From Pontederia crassipes (lineage: Eukaryota; Streptophyta; Magnoliopsida; Commelinales; Pontederiaceae), in the NCBI GenBank assembly GCA_030549335.1, contig CM060189.1:48020917-48084916 (forward strand): 64,000 nucleotides of DNA, read 5' to 3'. Position 1 is the first letter of the stretch, and the number at the start of each line of letters is the position of its first letter. The position numbers and the translations under genes are program-made. Shown here one piece after another: positions 33,954-44,632 of this stretch. The notes under the pieces were generated by a model. The model was given only the letters and a program-made list of their open reading frames with translations. It ran no database searches and was not told the DNA's origin.

Positions 33954-36564
33954 CAATACAAGAAAAAAGAACATTACCCAAAACCATCGGAAATTACAAT
34001 TTTCGACAAGTTTTTTTTACAGAACCGATCCGTCAAAAAAATGATCATCGCAAAATGATTTTTGACGATTGGAAAAAACTCGTCGGAAGTTCCGACGGTC
34101 GTAACCGTCCCAAAAGTTCGGCGATCGCAACCGTCGAAACTTTCGGCAGTAGCAATCGTCGAAACATTCGGTGGTCATCGTAACTGTCAAAACTTTCGAT
34201 GGTCGAGACCGTCGGAACTTTCAGCGGTCGTTGCAACCATCGAAACTTTCGGCAATAGCAACCGTCGAAACTTTTGACGGTCGTCGTGACCATCGAAACT
34301 TTCGGTGATCGCAATTATTGCAAAGAATTTTTATAATATAAAAAATTAGCCCACTGCCAGCTGCCAGCGACCAGATCCAGCTGCCAGGCGACCGATCCGA
34401 CGGCTAGATCCGGATGCCAGTGGCCACATCCGGCGGCCAATGGCCAAATCTGGCCACCAAGCGGCCGATCCGACCGACAGGGAACAAATCCGGCTGACTG
34501 GCGACCGATCTGCCCCCCGCGGCAAGATCCAGCCGCCAAGTGACCGATTTGATGACCAGCGGCCAGATCCGGCCGACAAACAGCATATCCGGCCGACTGG
34601 TGGCCGATCTAAGTTGTACAAATTTTGTTATAGTTTTGGTTATCATTGAAAATTAATTCTTCTTTATAATTAGTAGGACCACTTTCATACCCGCTAGTAC
34701 CGTGCGGGTTGTCAGTGCTCTCGTTCTTTCCCACTTGCCATAAGGGACAGGATCCTAGAAAAATATCCCAATTCAAGTGCGGGATAACATTTTTCGAACC
34801 TTTACGGTATGATCTTCTATTTGGGTTACATAATTTATTTTATATTGTTTTAAAATTACTAAGTTTTAACATATTATGTAGAAGGCAAATCAGTTTCATC
34901 CGGATCTTAATTTAGGGACGATCCGGAGAGATTTTGAGGAGGTCGCTATGAAACGCCTCCGAAATTGATTATACAAGTTTCGCAAGGTCGTCACGTCCAC
35001 TGGCCTCACTTTGGAGCATGGCATACAAAGATACCCAAGGCATATTAGGCGCTCGATTTGTGAGTCCTTATATAGGAAGTGGTAAGTATGTTTACTTTTA
35101 AATTATTTTTATTAAATTTATAATTTTTGAAAGTTTAAGTATTTGATGTTCATAAAAGACGGATGAACGATGGCAAAGGAAGTCGTAAAAGGCAAGAGTT
35201 AATTGACTTTCGAAGCTCGAGGCCCACATCCACACAGGGGTCGATGCGATTTGACAAGCGTCAACGATGCATGATAATTTACGTACAAATTCAATTTATC
35301 AAATTTTTTACTTATACTTATGTTATAAAATTTGAAATTTTATCGTAGGAGGGGAAAGAAGGCGGTCCCATGGACTTTTGCATGGTCTATGAGGCCACGC
35401 ATAAGATCCAGAAGACAAATGACTTGGTCACGCCCACTGCTTGTAGTTTCCGGTAAGTCTCATATGGTTGTTGACGTTAGTGCACTATTTTTGAAATGCG
35501 CAATGTTTAAATTTTTTAGGATGAGTATAATGCAAAAATGGCTGAAAAGTACGGAGATGATCCGAGTACTCAGCCACCAGGCCTGGCTCGTCACAATCTG
35601 ATGAGCGGACAGCCACAGATCATGCTGGGTAGACATCACTCGAGGTGAGAACATTAATGTATATATATCAATTATCACAACTTCAATTTGGTATGCCACT
35701 AATGATTTATTTTGTATTAGGGACCGTAAATGATGTCGGACCTTCTCAGCCTATCCCAGCTAACGGATGATGATTCCTCTTCGAGTGATGAAGAGGGATT
35801 ACACAATAATGGGGTGGTCATCATGAATAATATTGCTCGATCCAATCCGACGGCCATCGGCCAGATTCGGCTGCGGGGGGTGGGGGGGAGGGAGTGTCGC
35901 CAGCGGGTCATCGTCCGGAAGGTCATCGCGCCCGCAAGATATGAGATAGAGAGAGAGAGGAGAGATAATCGTGGAAAGGGAGAGAGAGATGAGAGAGGGT
36001 AAGATGTAGAGACGAGAGGAGAGTTATATATATATATAAGGGTATAAATTAAAGAGGGAAAGCGGAAAAATGAAAAAAAAATGTACGAGAGAGTTATTTT
36101 TTAATTATCGACGGTCAAGACCATCGGAAACATTAATCGACGGTTCGGATTGCCGAAACTTCTGACGGTCCGGATCATCAAAACTTCCGACGGTCGGGAC
36201 CGTCGGTAAATTATGTAAGTATACCTATATCATACAGTATTTAATTTTCTGTTACCAACGGTTTTGACCATCAAAAATTTCGATGGTATGAACAGTCGAT
36301 AATTATATTAATAAAATACCATTTATATTATATTAGTTCCCACTTACCGACGGTTTTGATCATCGAAAGTTTCGACGGACAGGTATCCGTCGGAACTTTA
36401 GATGTTCATAAATGTCAAAAAATAAAATAATAATATTATAGAGTTTGTAATTTATTATTTTAGTTTCCGACAGATCCATATCCGTCGCAAAATCCATCGC
36501 AAATTGCGAAGAATTTCTGTCCGTCGAAAACTCCCAATCGAAAAATCCCAATTTTCTTGTAGTG
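33954..36564. mobile_element. CACTA element 3, GACGGT family, with transposase-type gene relic
   Basis: The right end TTTTCTTGTAGTG (36564) is intact. The left end is a mutated CAATACAAGAAAAAAG (33954). Flanks ATT and AGT differ at one base. GACGGTC/GACCGTC palindromes fill 34050-34320 and 36110-36520. Inside, in the reverse order of element 2, come the GC-rich block (34350-34615), a Transposase_24-type gene relic, an AGAGAG strip (35941-36020) and AAAGCGGAAAAATG. It interrupts a gypsy copy: right after 36564 the zinc-knuckle-like gag end resumes. Confidence 0.8.
34880..35640 (+). pseudogene. Transposase_24 (TNP1/Ptta-type) gene relic in CACTA 3
   Basis: The plus strand shows exon-like pieces. 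34881-35085 reads KANQFHPDLNLGTIRRDFEE ... KFRKVVTSTGLTLEHGIQRY and ends CESLYRKW before a GTAAGT. 35159-35270 reads DERWQRKS and on to a HTGG-like part. 35345-35455 reads GGPMDFCMVYEATHKIQKT and ends at GTAAG. 35519-35640 reads DEYNAKMAEKYGDDPSTQP. The VYEATHK and SLYRKW-type signatures fit the plant Transposase_24 family, the accessory DNA-binding partner in CACTA elements. In-frame stops are present. The same type of gene is found at 60180-61957. Confidence 0.55.
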
Positions 36565-36565
36565 A

Positions 36566-37870
36566 GTGCCGCTTAAAGAATGACATATGTATCGTATGAG
36601 GCAAGGTTGAGCACTTCATCCTGGACTGTCTGATGAAGAATCGAAGAGGCATAGGAGGAGTACTAGGATGTCTCTACAATGTTTAAGCAAATGCGGCTTA
36701 GCATGATAATGATGTCATATGAGGTACTATTTCTATTACAAGCTTGCCCATGGTTGTACTATTTGACTCGGGTGCATCACACTCATTTATTTCTGAGGCT
36801 TGTGCCTCTACTTTAGATGTACCCATTAGGGGAATGAGTCATGGCATGAATGTAACGAAACCAATGGGAACCCTCCACATAATGACATACCTTTTCGAGG
36901 TACCAGTTGTAGTGGATGGGAAGGACTTGTTAGCTGACCTTATTGTTGTCCCCATAGTGGACTATGATGTCATATTAGGTATAGACTGTACCATGATGCA
37001 TCGATCATATGTAAACAAAAGAAGATCATCATTAACAACAATAAAGGCAAAAAGACCATGATAAGGGACAACGACACTGGACATCAAGATCATTGTGTCC
37101 TCCATGAAGGCTCACAAGTTGTTGCAAAAAAATTGTAGAGGATACCTGACCAGTGTAACGATAGTCGATGCTCAAACACTAGCTCTACACCAGATGAAGG
37201 TAGTACAAGATGTTTCGGATGTCTTTCCAAAGAACATCTCTGGATCACCACTAAAGAAGGAGATCGACTTTAGGATTGCAAGAGCTAAAGAAATAGGAGC
37301 TACTCAATAAGGGGTTCATCTGACCTAGTGTCTTTTATTGGGGTGCTCCGGATCTATTTGTGAAGAAGAAGGATGGATCTTTACAATTCTGCATTGATTA
37401 CTGAATGCTGAACAAGGTCACCATCAAGAACAAATACCCACTTCCCAAGATCGGTGACCTTTTTTTATCAGTTATCCAAGGCCTTAGTGTTTTTGAAGAT
37501 TGACTTGAGGAGCGGCTATTATCAACTGTGAGTCGCCAAAGAAGATGTGCCGATGACTGCTTTCCGATCGTGTTATGGCCACTATGAGTTCATGGACATG
37601 TCCATCGAACGAATGCCCCAGCAGCATTCATGGATATGATTAATAGAGTGTTCAAGCAGCATCTCGATCAATTTGTGATTGTCTTTGTTGACAAATTTTG
37701 ATATACTCTTCTAGTTTGGAGTAGCACTGTGCCAACGCCGACTCTTCGCAATGTTATCTAAGTGTGAGTTCTGAATGGAGCAGATGATGTTCTTGGTGCA
37801 CATCGTATCAAGATACGACATAGCGATGGACCCAACGAAGGTCGAGGCAGTGACCTACTGAGCCATATCG
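36566..37870 (+). pseudogene. Ty3/gypsy family 2 PR-RT remnant
   Basis: Begins with a knuckle-like ECRLKNDICIV*GKVEHFILDC. An aspartic protease frame follows at 36744-37061 with VVLFDSGASHSFISEAC and IVDYDVILGID. RT then begins (DVSDVFPKNISGSPLKKEID at about 37215-37275) and continues in pieces: [40 protein letters not shown]-like, [13 protein letters not shown], ending near 37870. The YxDD core is not preserved. Frame changes at each junction. This is the right-hand part of the gypsy copy split by CACTA 3. Confidence 0.7.
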
Positions 37871-37877
37871 AAGAGAA

Positions 37878-38450
37878 TACTAAAGTCATAAACTCCACAA
37901 ACTGATATATCTATTATTTAATCAAGAAAATTAAATTATCTTAAATTTAATTAAAAATGAAGTCCCACAAACTAATATTTAATCACTGCACAAATCGGTA
38001 TAGATTAACAGACCACACAAATCTAATTCTCCACATGCTAGTTATTAGAACTATGCCAAATTTTAATTTCATAACACATCATTTAATTTAACTAAATGAA
38101 ATATGAAATTCCACAAACCGGTAATTACTTAACTTATAAATTTAAATAATTAAATCAAAAGTATTAAACATAATTAAAAAAGTATCAAATGAAATTCAAT
38201 AATAAAATCAAGTTTCACAATATTTCCCTTCAATAAAAATCTCCTAAAATAAAATAACTAAAAATGTGGAGTTGAACCTAGAAATTATGGAGAGAATAAA
38301 ATAACAGCAATAAACATAGAATGAATTACACCCAAATAATAAATCATGGGCAAATAGTCGGGCAACTTCTCGGACTTCAAAGTCACTCCTCTTGGCCATA
38401 GCCTACAGAGCTCACGACGGAACGACCGTGAACTTCGGTAAGTCCACATC
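37878..38450. repeat. Dispersed direct repeat, copy 1 (pair with 47736)
   Basis: Shares with 47736-48390 a long series of words in order: CACAAACTGATATATC, TCTTAAATTTAATTAAAA, TAGATTAACAGACCACAC, CTAGTTATTAGA, CATTTAATTTAACTAAATGAA, TTCAATAATAAAATCAAG, and near the end a GCCTACAGAGCTCAC-type segment. No coding content. Probably two LTRs or solo LTRs of one family about 9.9 kb apart in the same direction; the LINE and SINE lie between. Confidence 0.55.
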
Positions 38451-40045
38451 GTGATCTTCACTGTTCAAATTGAATGATGGATCGATCGACCGAGGGTTCG
38501 ACCGCTTCAAAGGCAAAGACTCCACTATCCAAATCGATCGACGAGTCGATCGAACGGACTAAAGGCATGGCCATTCCATGGGAGTGGCACGACCGTGACC
38601 AATACAACCCAATGGTGAAAGGGAACTTTACGGGTGTTTCAAAGGGGTCGGCACGGCCGTGATATCTTTCGGCACGATCGTGACCGATGTCAAGAGCCTT
38701 GCTATGCTGAGTGTTCTTCATTTAGATAATTTTGATGCCTGGATGAGTTTAAGTAGGATTAAAATATGTAACATTTATTGAATGGTTATATGTATTGATG
38801 AATGCAATTAAAAGATAGATTGATGAAGGTGTCTTATTGTTGTCATTCGTATGACGGAGAATAAAAGTAGCACTAGCTAACTTAAGTGCCTCGTTCCTCG
38901 GGGAGACAAGATCTCACCTAATGGTGAGGGTAGGATCTCCAATGGGCCTACCTAGCCAAAGATTGATGAGCCAACATGAACTTCTCAATCACCAAGGTAA
39001 GAAACTATCTAATTAAAGATGGAAGACGAAAAGATGACATGGTCATATGACATGAGTATGATTATGTGACTTGGAATATTAAGATGATAATGATGATGAT
39101 GTAAGCACCTAAAGAGATGCTAATGGATGTTCCATTGTCATATGATGTTATGAATGAAGATGTTAAAATTAAGCAAAATAAATGCATAATATGACTTAGC
39201 TTAATGTTTATTGATGATATATGATTATCTTATATTATCATGATGATTGTTCACATGCCATATAGCATATGTATTTTATATCATGAATGTGTACTATGTT
39301 TCTATATGATGCAATGCATATGACATAACATATAGAAATCATATTATATGATCATAGCATGCATGAGTTTCAACATACTCCAACAAGAGAAATCCTCTAC
39401 ACCCTACGAATTGCATGTATGGACGAGGCATAGAATCAATAGCAAAGGTCTAATGATGACGAGATTGTGCACAAATTGGTCAGGTTACGACTCAAGTTAT
39501 CTTATAGTATCTTTTACTATAATTATGGATCATTTAGTGAGTCAAATATGTATGGTCTAGGGGTCTTGAGTCACGTACTTTTAATATAAACTCATTTATT
39601 TCCCTACTATGGAGCCTATGTGGCCATGGGCTAGTTATATTTTGGAATTTATTTGCTTAAGAAGTCTTTTGTTGTGTTAAGTATGTCTATTATAGTATGT
39701 TTTCACTGTGATATTATATGTAATTAGATTATGAAGAATGAGACAAACATAAGATTGCCTAGAGTTCAGTATCTAAATGGAGGCCGAATTTTAAGAGCGT
39801 TACTTGAGATGTCAGCTTTGGAACCTAATGTCGGATGTCAAAGTGTTTTGGCATCTTGGTGTCAGATAGATAGGCGTGAAGTGTCAGAGTGTCCAAAATT
39901 TTGTCAACTTTATCGCCATGTTCTCCTTAGATTTATGCAGCACACATCCCATCTTTTGTAGGGACTAGGGAGGTGGTACGGAGCATGCATGCAGGCTGTA
40001 GGTTCACGTCAATTTGGTCAATGAGGCCTGGCTTCTATAGTCTTT
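38451..40045. repeat. LTR-like DNA with CACGACCGTG palindromes
   Basis: 38400-38700 carries several CACGACCGTG, CACGGCCGTG and CACGATCGTG words. 38760-39560 has the ATGATGATG/TCATATGA style and order of the family 2 gypsy LTRs. Past 39560 nothing is recognised. The frames at 39348 and 39731 have no domain I can name. Confidence 0.4.
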
Positions 40046-43000
40046 GTTCTATTTTTTTAAGGAAAAGCTGAACTTGCATTAAGGTAACATTAAGAGTTCA
40101 TTACAGGAAATCTGGGCGAGGCCCAGAGCAGGGCTATCACCCCAAAAATGCTCACCATGTTGACGGCCAAAAGCTGCAAGGAAATTTGGTGCCATGTTTT
40201 CAGCACAGGGGCAAAAGGCGAGGTTCGTGGGGGCAAGATTACAAAGGTGCATAGCAGATGTCTTCAGCAATGCCACGGAGGCGCCAGGGATAGATATGCA
40301 TGTTGGTAATGATGCTAACAAGGAGTTGCGAGTCTGTCCTGATGTAGATATGCGTGATCCCAAGTGAATGACTTTTGTGGAGCCCCATAAGTAGAGCCCA
40401 TGTCTCAGCGTGTAAAGCAGACTCAAAAGCGCGCCCCCTGCACTTGCAAAATAAAAAGCACCCATGTTAGATCTTAAGATCAATCCATAACCCTCATTTC
40501 TACCGGCCCCGATAAATGAGCCGTTAGTATTGAGCAGAGTCCAATTCTGGGAAGGGGCTCCCACCGAATCCGCTAGGGATCTTGGGGGCGAGTTGCCTTA
40601 GGGCGTGGGTATGTATAGTATCAAAATTGTGAAGACAAACAAGTGCCTTTTTCTTAGAGCACGTCGACGGTTGCACATTTGGACCGAAAATGAATATCAT
40701 TGCGCAGGCTCTAGATCCTCCAAAGATAGTAGGCAAAAATGGATTGCAAATTATTCCTAGACTGCTAATCCATACTAGCACCCTCCTCGACCCAGGAACC
40801 AGTTGGCCAGGTAGAGGAGTGCTGGAAACTATAATGAAGCTTATGTTAAAGGAGATGCCAAAGTTGGATTGCCATTGGGCAAGAAAAGAACAGATGATTG
40901 ATGGTTTCAAGGTCATTGCCACAAAAGGAGCATGATGGATCAACAGAGGGGTCGAAGTTATGAATGTAATCCAAAGTAGGAAGGCTGCCATGAAGGAGCT
41001 TTCATAGGAAAAAATGGATCTTTGGTGGAACCCTAATGCACCAAACGTTGGTCCAAAACGGCCCTCCAGCCAGCCGCGACAGCAAGGACTGCCTGTTTAC
41101 GAAATTGTATCCCATGGATCAGTCACCCAAAATCATGCATCATCATAGGTCGAAAAAGGTATATAAATGCCACAAATTTCATCACAAAGAGCCGAGCAAA
41201 AGATTGATGACAGAAAGGGGGTATTCCACTAGTGATCCATAATTAAGTCCGATACTCTGAGGGTGCTGATGTCGATGTCCATATTTATGTACGTTGGTTT
41301 GCGAGATAATGGAATGGGAGAAATCCAGGGATCATAGAGGACGAAAGTGATGGTACCTGAGCCAATAGTTTTCATGAATCCCATATGAAGTTCAGGGATG
41401 GAATCTAACAATAGTCGCCACGACCAAGCAGTACCAGAGTGATATTGTGGGTCCCATAGATTTAGCGTTGGATACTTAGCGAAGATTAAGTTGGGCCAAG
41501 GAGAATCATTGTGGTTTAATTGTGCTTACCCACCCATCCTCCTTAGGCAAGGTAGACCACCTGATTAGATGAGAACCACGTCAGTTTCCAGAAGGATCCC
41601 ACATGAAAGATCTAGAGAGTTTGTTAAGAGTCGTAAGGGTGCTCGACGAGAGGTATGTTGACCCTAAATAATACCAAGGCATGTGGATTTGATGAGGGTA
41701 GTGCGCCTTGCCTGGCTAAGCAGAAGCCGTCTCCAACTAGCGAGGCGCGGCAAAATTTGATCAACAAGAAATTTTTTATCCTTAGAGTTGATAAGGTTGT
41801 ATGAGATTGGAGCCTCGAGATATTGGAAAGGGTAGGTACCTCTTGGGATGTCAAGATAGGAGGAAAGCAGTTGCCTTTGACGAGAGGACATAGCCTAGGT
41901 AGGTAGATGGCTGACTTTAGCGGATTTATCCTCTGGTTCGTGAGGTACTTGTATATATTCAGGAGTTGGTTAATGTGACAGAAATTAGGTTTAGTAGCAC
42001 ACATGGAGGTTAAGTGGTCGTCTGCATAGAGTATGTGGCTTAATGAGAAGGAGTTTAAGTGGAAGGGAAAGATTTTCCCTCTGGAGACAGCTTAGGGCAG
42101 AGAAAACTTGTGATGTGATAATGAATAGGTATGGTAAGAGGGGGTCACCCTACCAAATATCACTATGGGCTTGGAAGTACTAGGAAGGCTGTCCATTTAT
42201 TACACAGGAAAAAAGATGGGCTCTGAATGCATAGGTCAATCCAACTAATAAAGAGTGGTGGATAATGTATTAGCTCAAGAATTCTGGTGATCGCAGGCCA
42301 CGAGACTCGGTCAAAAGTCTTGTCCATGTCAGCTTTGATGAGCATGAACTTTAAATGACCTAAGTCTAATGAATGGGTTAGTTCTTGGGTAATGAGGAGT
42401 TATCCTAGATATTTCTTCCAGGAATGAAAGTTGATTGTACCTGATCAATGATGCCCTCCAAGGTCGGACGAAAGCGATTAACTATAATTTTGGAGATGAT
42501 TTTGTATAAGGTGTTACATAGAGAGATAGGTCGGTAGTCTTTAGCAAAAGATGGGGTTTTTGTTTTGGGAATAAAGATGAGGGATGTTTGTTTCCAATCG
42601 GGAGGCATATCCAGGTGGTTAAATAACCCAAGGATAGATGAGGTAATCTTAGGTCCCACGATGTCCTAATATTCCCGATAGAAGTCAGTAGTGAAGCCGT
42701 CAAACCCGGGGGCCTTTCCCGGTGGCATATTACAAATTGCTTCCTTAATTTCCTCCAGGGTTATGGGGCAAATGATTGAGGCAGCATGTGAGGGGGGAAG
42801 AGCTAGGAGAGGAGGCCAATATTCGTCTGGGATGTCATGGTGAGGAGATGGTTCCCACAAGGTTTTATAATGATCAATGAATTGTTGCTGGATAGTAGTG
42901 GGGTTGTCCGTATATGTGCTAGGAGTTGTTTGTATTCATCTAATGAGGTTTTGTTTACAGCGAATGGTAGTTAGTAGGTGGAAGAATTTTTTATCGCCAT

Positions 43001-43985
43001 GGTGTAGCCTGGAGATTCTGAATTTACTCCACCATTTGATACTAATATGGTGAAGAAGTGTGCAAAAATGAGATATGCATTTGAAATAGATGCCTTTGTT
43101 ATTACATATATCATGATTGATACAAAAATAAATCGAACCATCTCTTCCTTTATCCAAGAAAAAGTATTTTTTTTGCATGTCCAATCATTGATCCTGGAAT
43201 TTCTATGATAGGCAGAACGTAGCTCGATGAGGTCGTCCATAGTAAGCATGGAGCAGGAGTCCAGTAGTTCAAGGCATGTGATGCAGGCGAATGCCTTGTC
43301 AGCACGAACCTCAAGCTGGCCTAGGACATCCCGATTCCGGGTTGCCCGCCGAATGGCCTTAAGGGCAGCCAGATAGAAGAATGTGGAGAAGGAAAATTTC
43401 AATCTTGCCTAACTATCTCCCTGGCTTCCGGGTACTGGAACCAGAAGTGTTCATATTTAAAGCTACTGCATCTAGGGGTTTACAATTAGATATGAATAGT
43501 AAGGGGCATGGTCAGATGCACACCGAGGCAGCGCACAAAGATCTAGTGCCGGGAAGGAGTCTAGCCAGAGGTGGTTTACAGCCATACGATCAAGGCGACA
43601 TAAGAACCTAGCAAGGCCAGCCCTATTGTTACACCATGTATAGGGGTTACTCGAGAGGTTAATATCAAAAGGCCATGATTATCGATCAAATTCCTAAGGG
43701 TCCTAATAGATTCATTAACATGGAAAGGTCTATCCATTCTTGTCCTCAGTAGAAAGTACACAATTAAAATCACCAATAATAGCCCAAGGAACATTAATCC
43801 CTCTAATGTTGTATAACATATTCCATAGTAGGTTCCTCTCCACAGCAAGATGACTAGCATAAACAGCAAGAAATGGTAACCATCAAATGAAACCGCAGCA
43901 TGCATGATATGATCAGAGATGAGGATAGGGGTAACCTGAGTATCCTGGTCGCACTAGGCTAGGATAATACCTTTGGATGCGCCCG
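40046..43985 (-). mobile_element. L1-type LINE, 5'-truncated and decayed
   Basis: Minus-strand order from the right: part of the endonuclease domain (43576-43985; GIILA, then WAIIGDFNC in another frame), linker, reverse transcriptase (42860 down to about 41620), zf-RVT region (40524-40991) and a plant-type RNase H (40079-40564; WTLLNTDGS-like start). RT signatures include PGKAPGFDGFTTDFYREYW-like at about 42665-42720, FIPKTKTPSFAKDYRPISLC at about 42520-42585, KADMDKTFDRVSW at about 42300-42340 and an intact YADD at 42017-42028. Frames break repeatedly. The 3' end shows the TTCAGCTTTTCCTTAAAAAAAT tail near 40050. Missing 5' part of the endonuclease is normal for dead LINE copies. Confidence 0.85.
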
Positions 43986-44464
43986 TGCCTTCGCAACATA
44001 CGCCGCTTCAAGATGGATCGAGCCGGCGTATGACCTATTTAACTTTTACAGAATTCACGTGGCTTTCTAACAAAATTACAAAATTTGGGGAGTACAATGA
44101 AATTAAATTTCTAAGCCTATATCTAATCTTGGAGCGAGAGGCGCTCCGACAGTTCTAGGCTAAGATCTTCATAATGGAGGGTGCACGCCAGCGTCCGACC
44201 GCACCTGCACAAACAAAACACTTGATAAGTCCTCAGCGTGGGAGGATATTTTCTTCTTACCTTTATCAAGGCCTGCGGCCGCCGCTGGCCGGGGACAAAA
44301 TAGCTTTAATGTTGTGCTGCTGCTTTGTTGGTGAGTTGATAACACCTTATGTCAGGTGGTGGTTTCAGAATCTTGCCCATTGCTTGGTACCCTGTGCTTT
44401 ATGCCTGTCCAGTGTCCACCACACCTTTAGGCTTGTTAGAGGCTGTCAGATAGCATTACGTCCC
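43986..44464. other. Unassigned DNA 5' of the LINE
   Basis: Mixed GC content with a GCGGCCGCCGCTGGCCGG patch near 44276-44293. The short frames at 43973 and 44174 have no recognisable content. Confidence 0.35.
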
Positions 44465-44632
44465 AACTAGTGGTTGGCTCAACTAGTGGTAGAGTTGAGT
44501 TTCAATCTCTCGCTTGGTGTTAATAGTTTCAAATTCGAGTCTTGAAGTCATCACCTTGTCCAGGGAATAAATTATTACTCTATCTTTTCGACTCCGGATT
44601 AATCAAGTTCTAGTAGCCTCAGACACCGAAGA
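44465..44632 (+). mobile_element. tRNA-derived SINE
   Basis: A pol III A-box-like TGGCTCAACTAGTGG lies at about 44475, a B-box-like GTTTCAAATTCGAG at about 44526, and a tail CGACTCCGGATTAATC...GACACCGAAG resembling the conserved 3' part of plant Au-type SINEs. Spacing of the two boxes, about 40-50 bases, fits a tRNA-derived promoter. Target duplications were not resolved. Confidence 0.6.

Noticed and set aside
40690..40935. 81-codon plus-strand frame
   Set aside because: Antisense shadow of the LINE zf-RVT region.
44465..44632. Functional tRNA gene
   Set aside because: A- and B-box-like words are present but no cloverleaf can be drawn and the tail is SINE-like.
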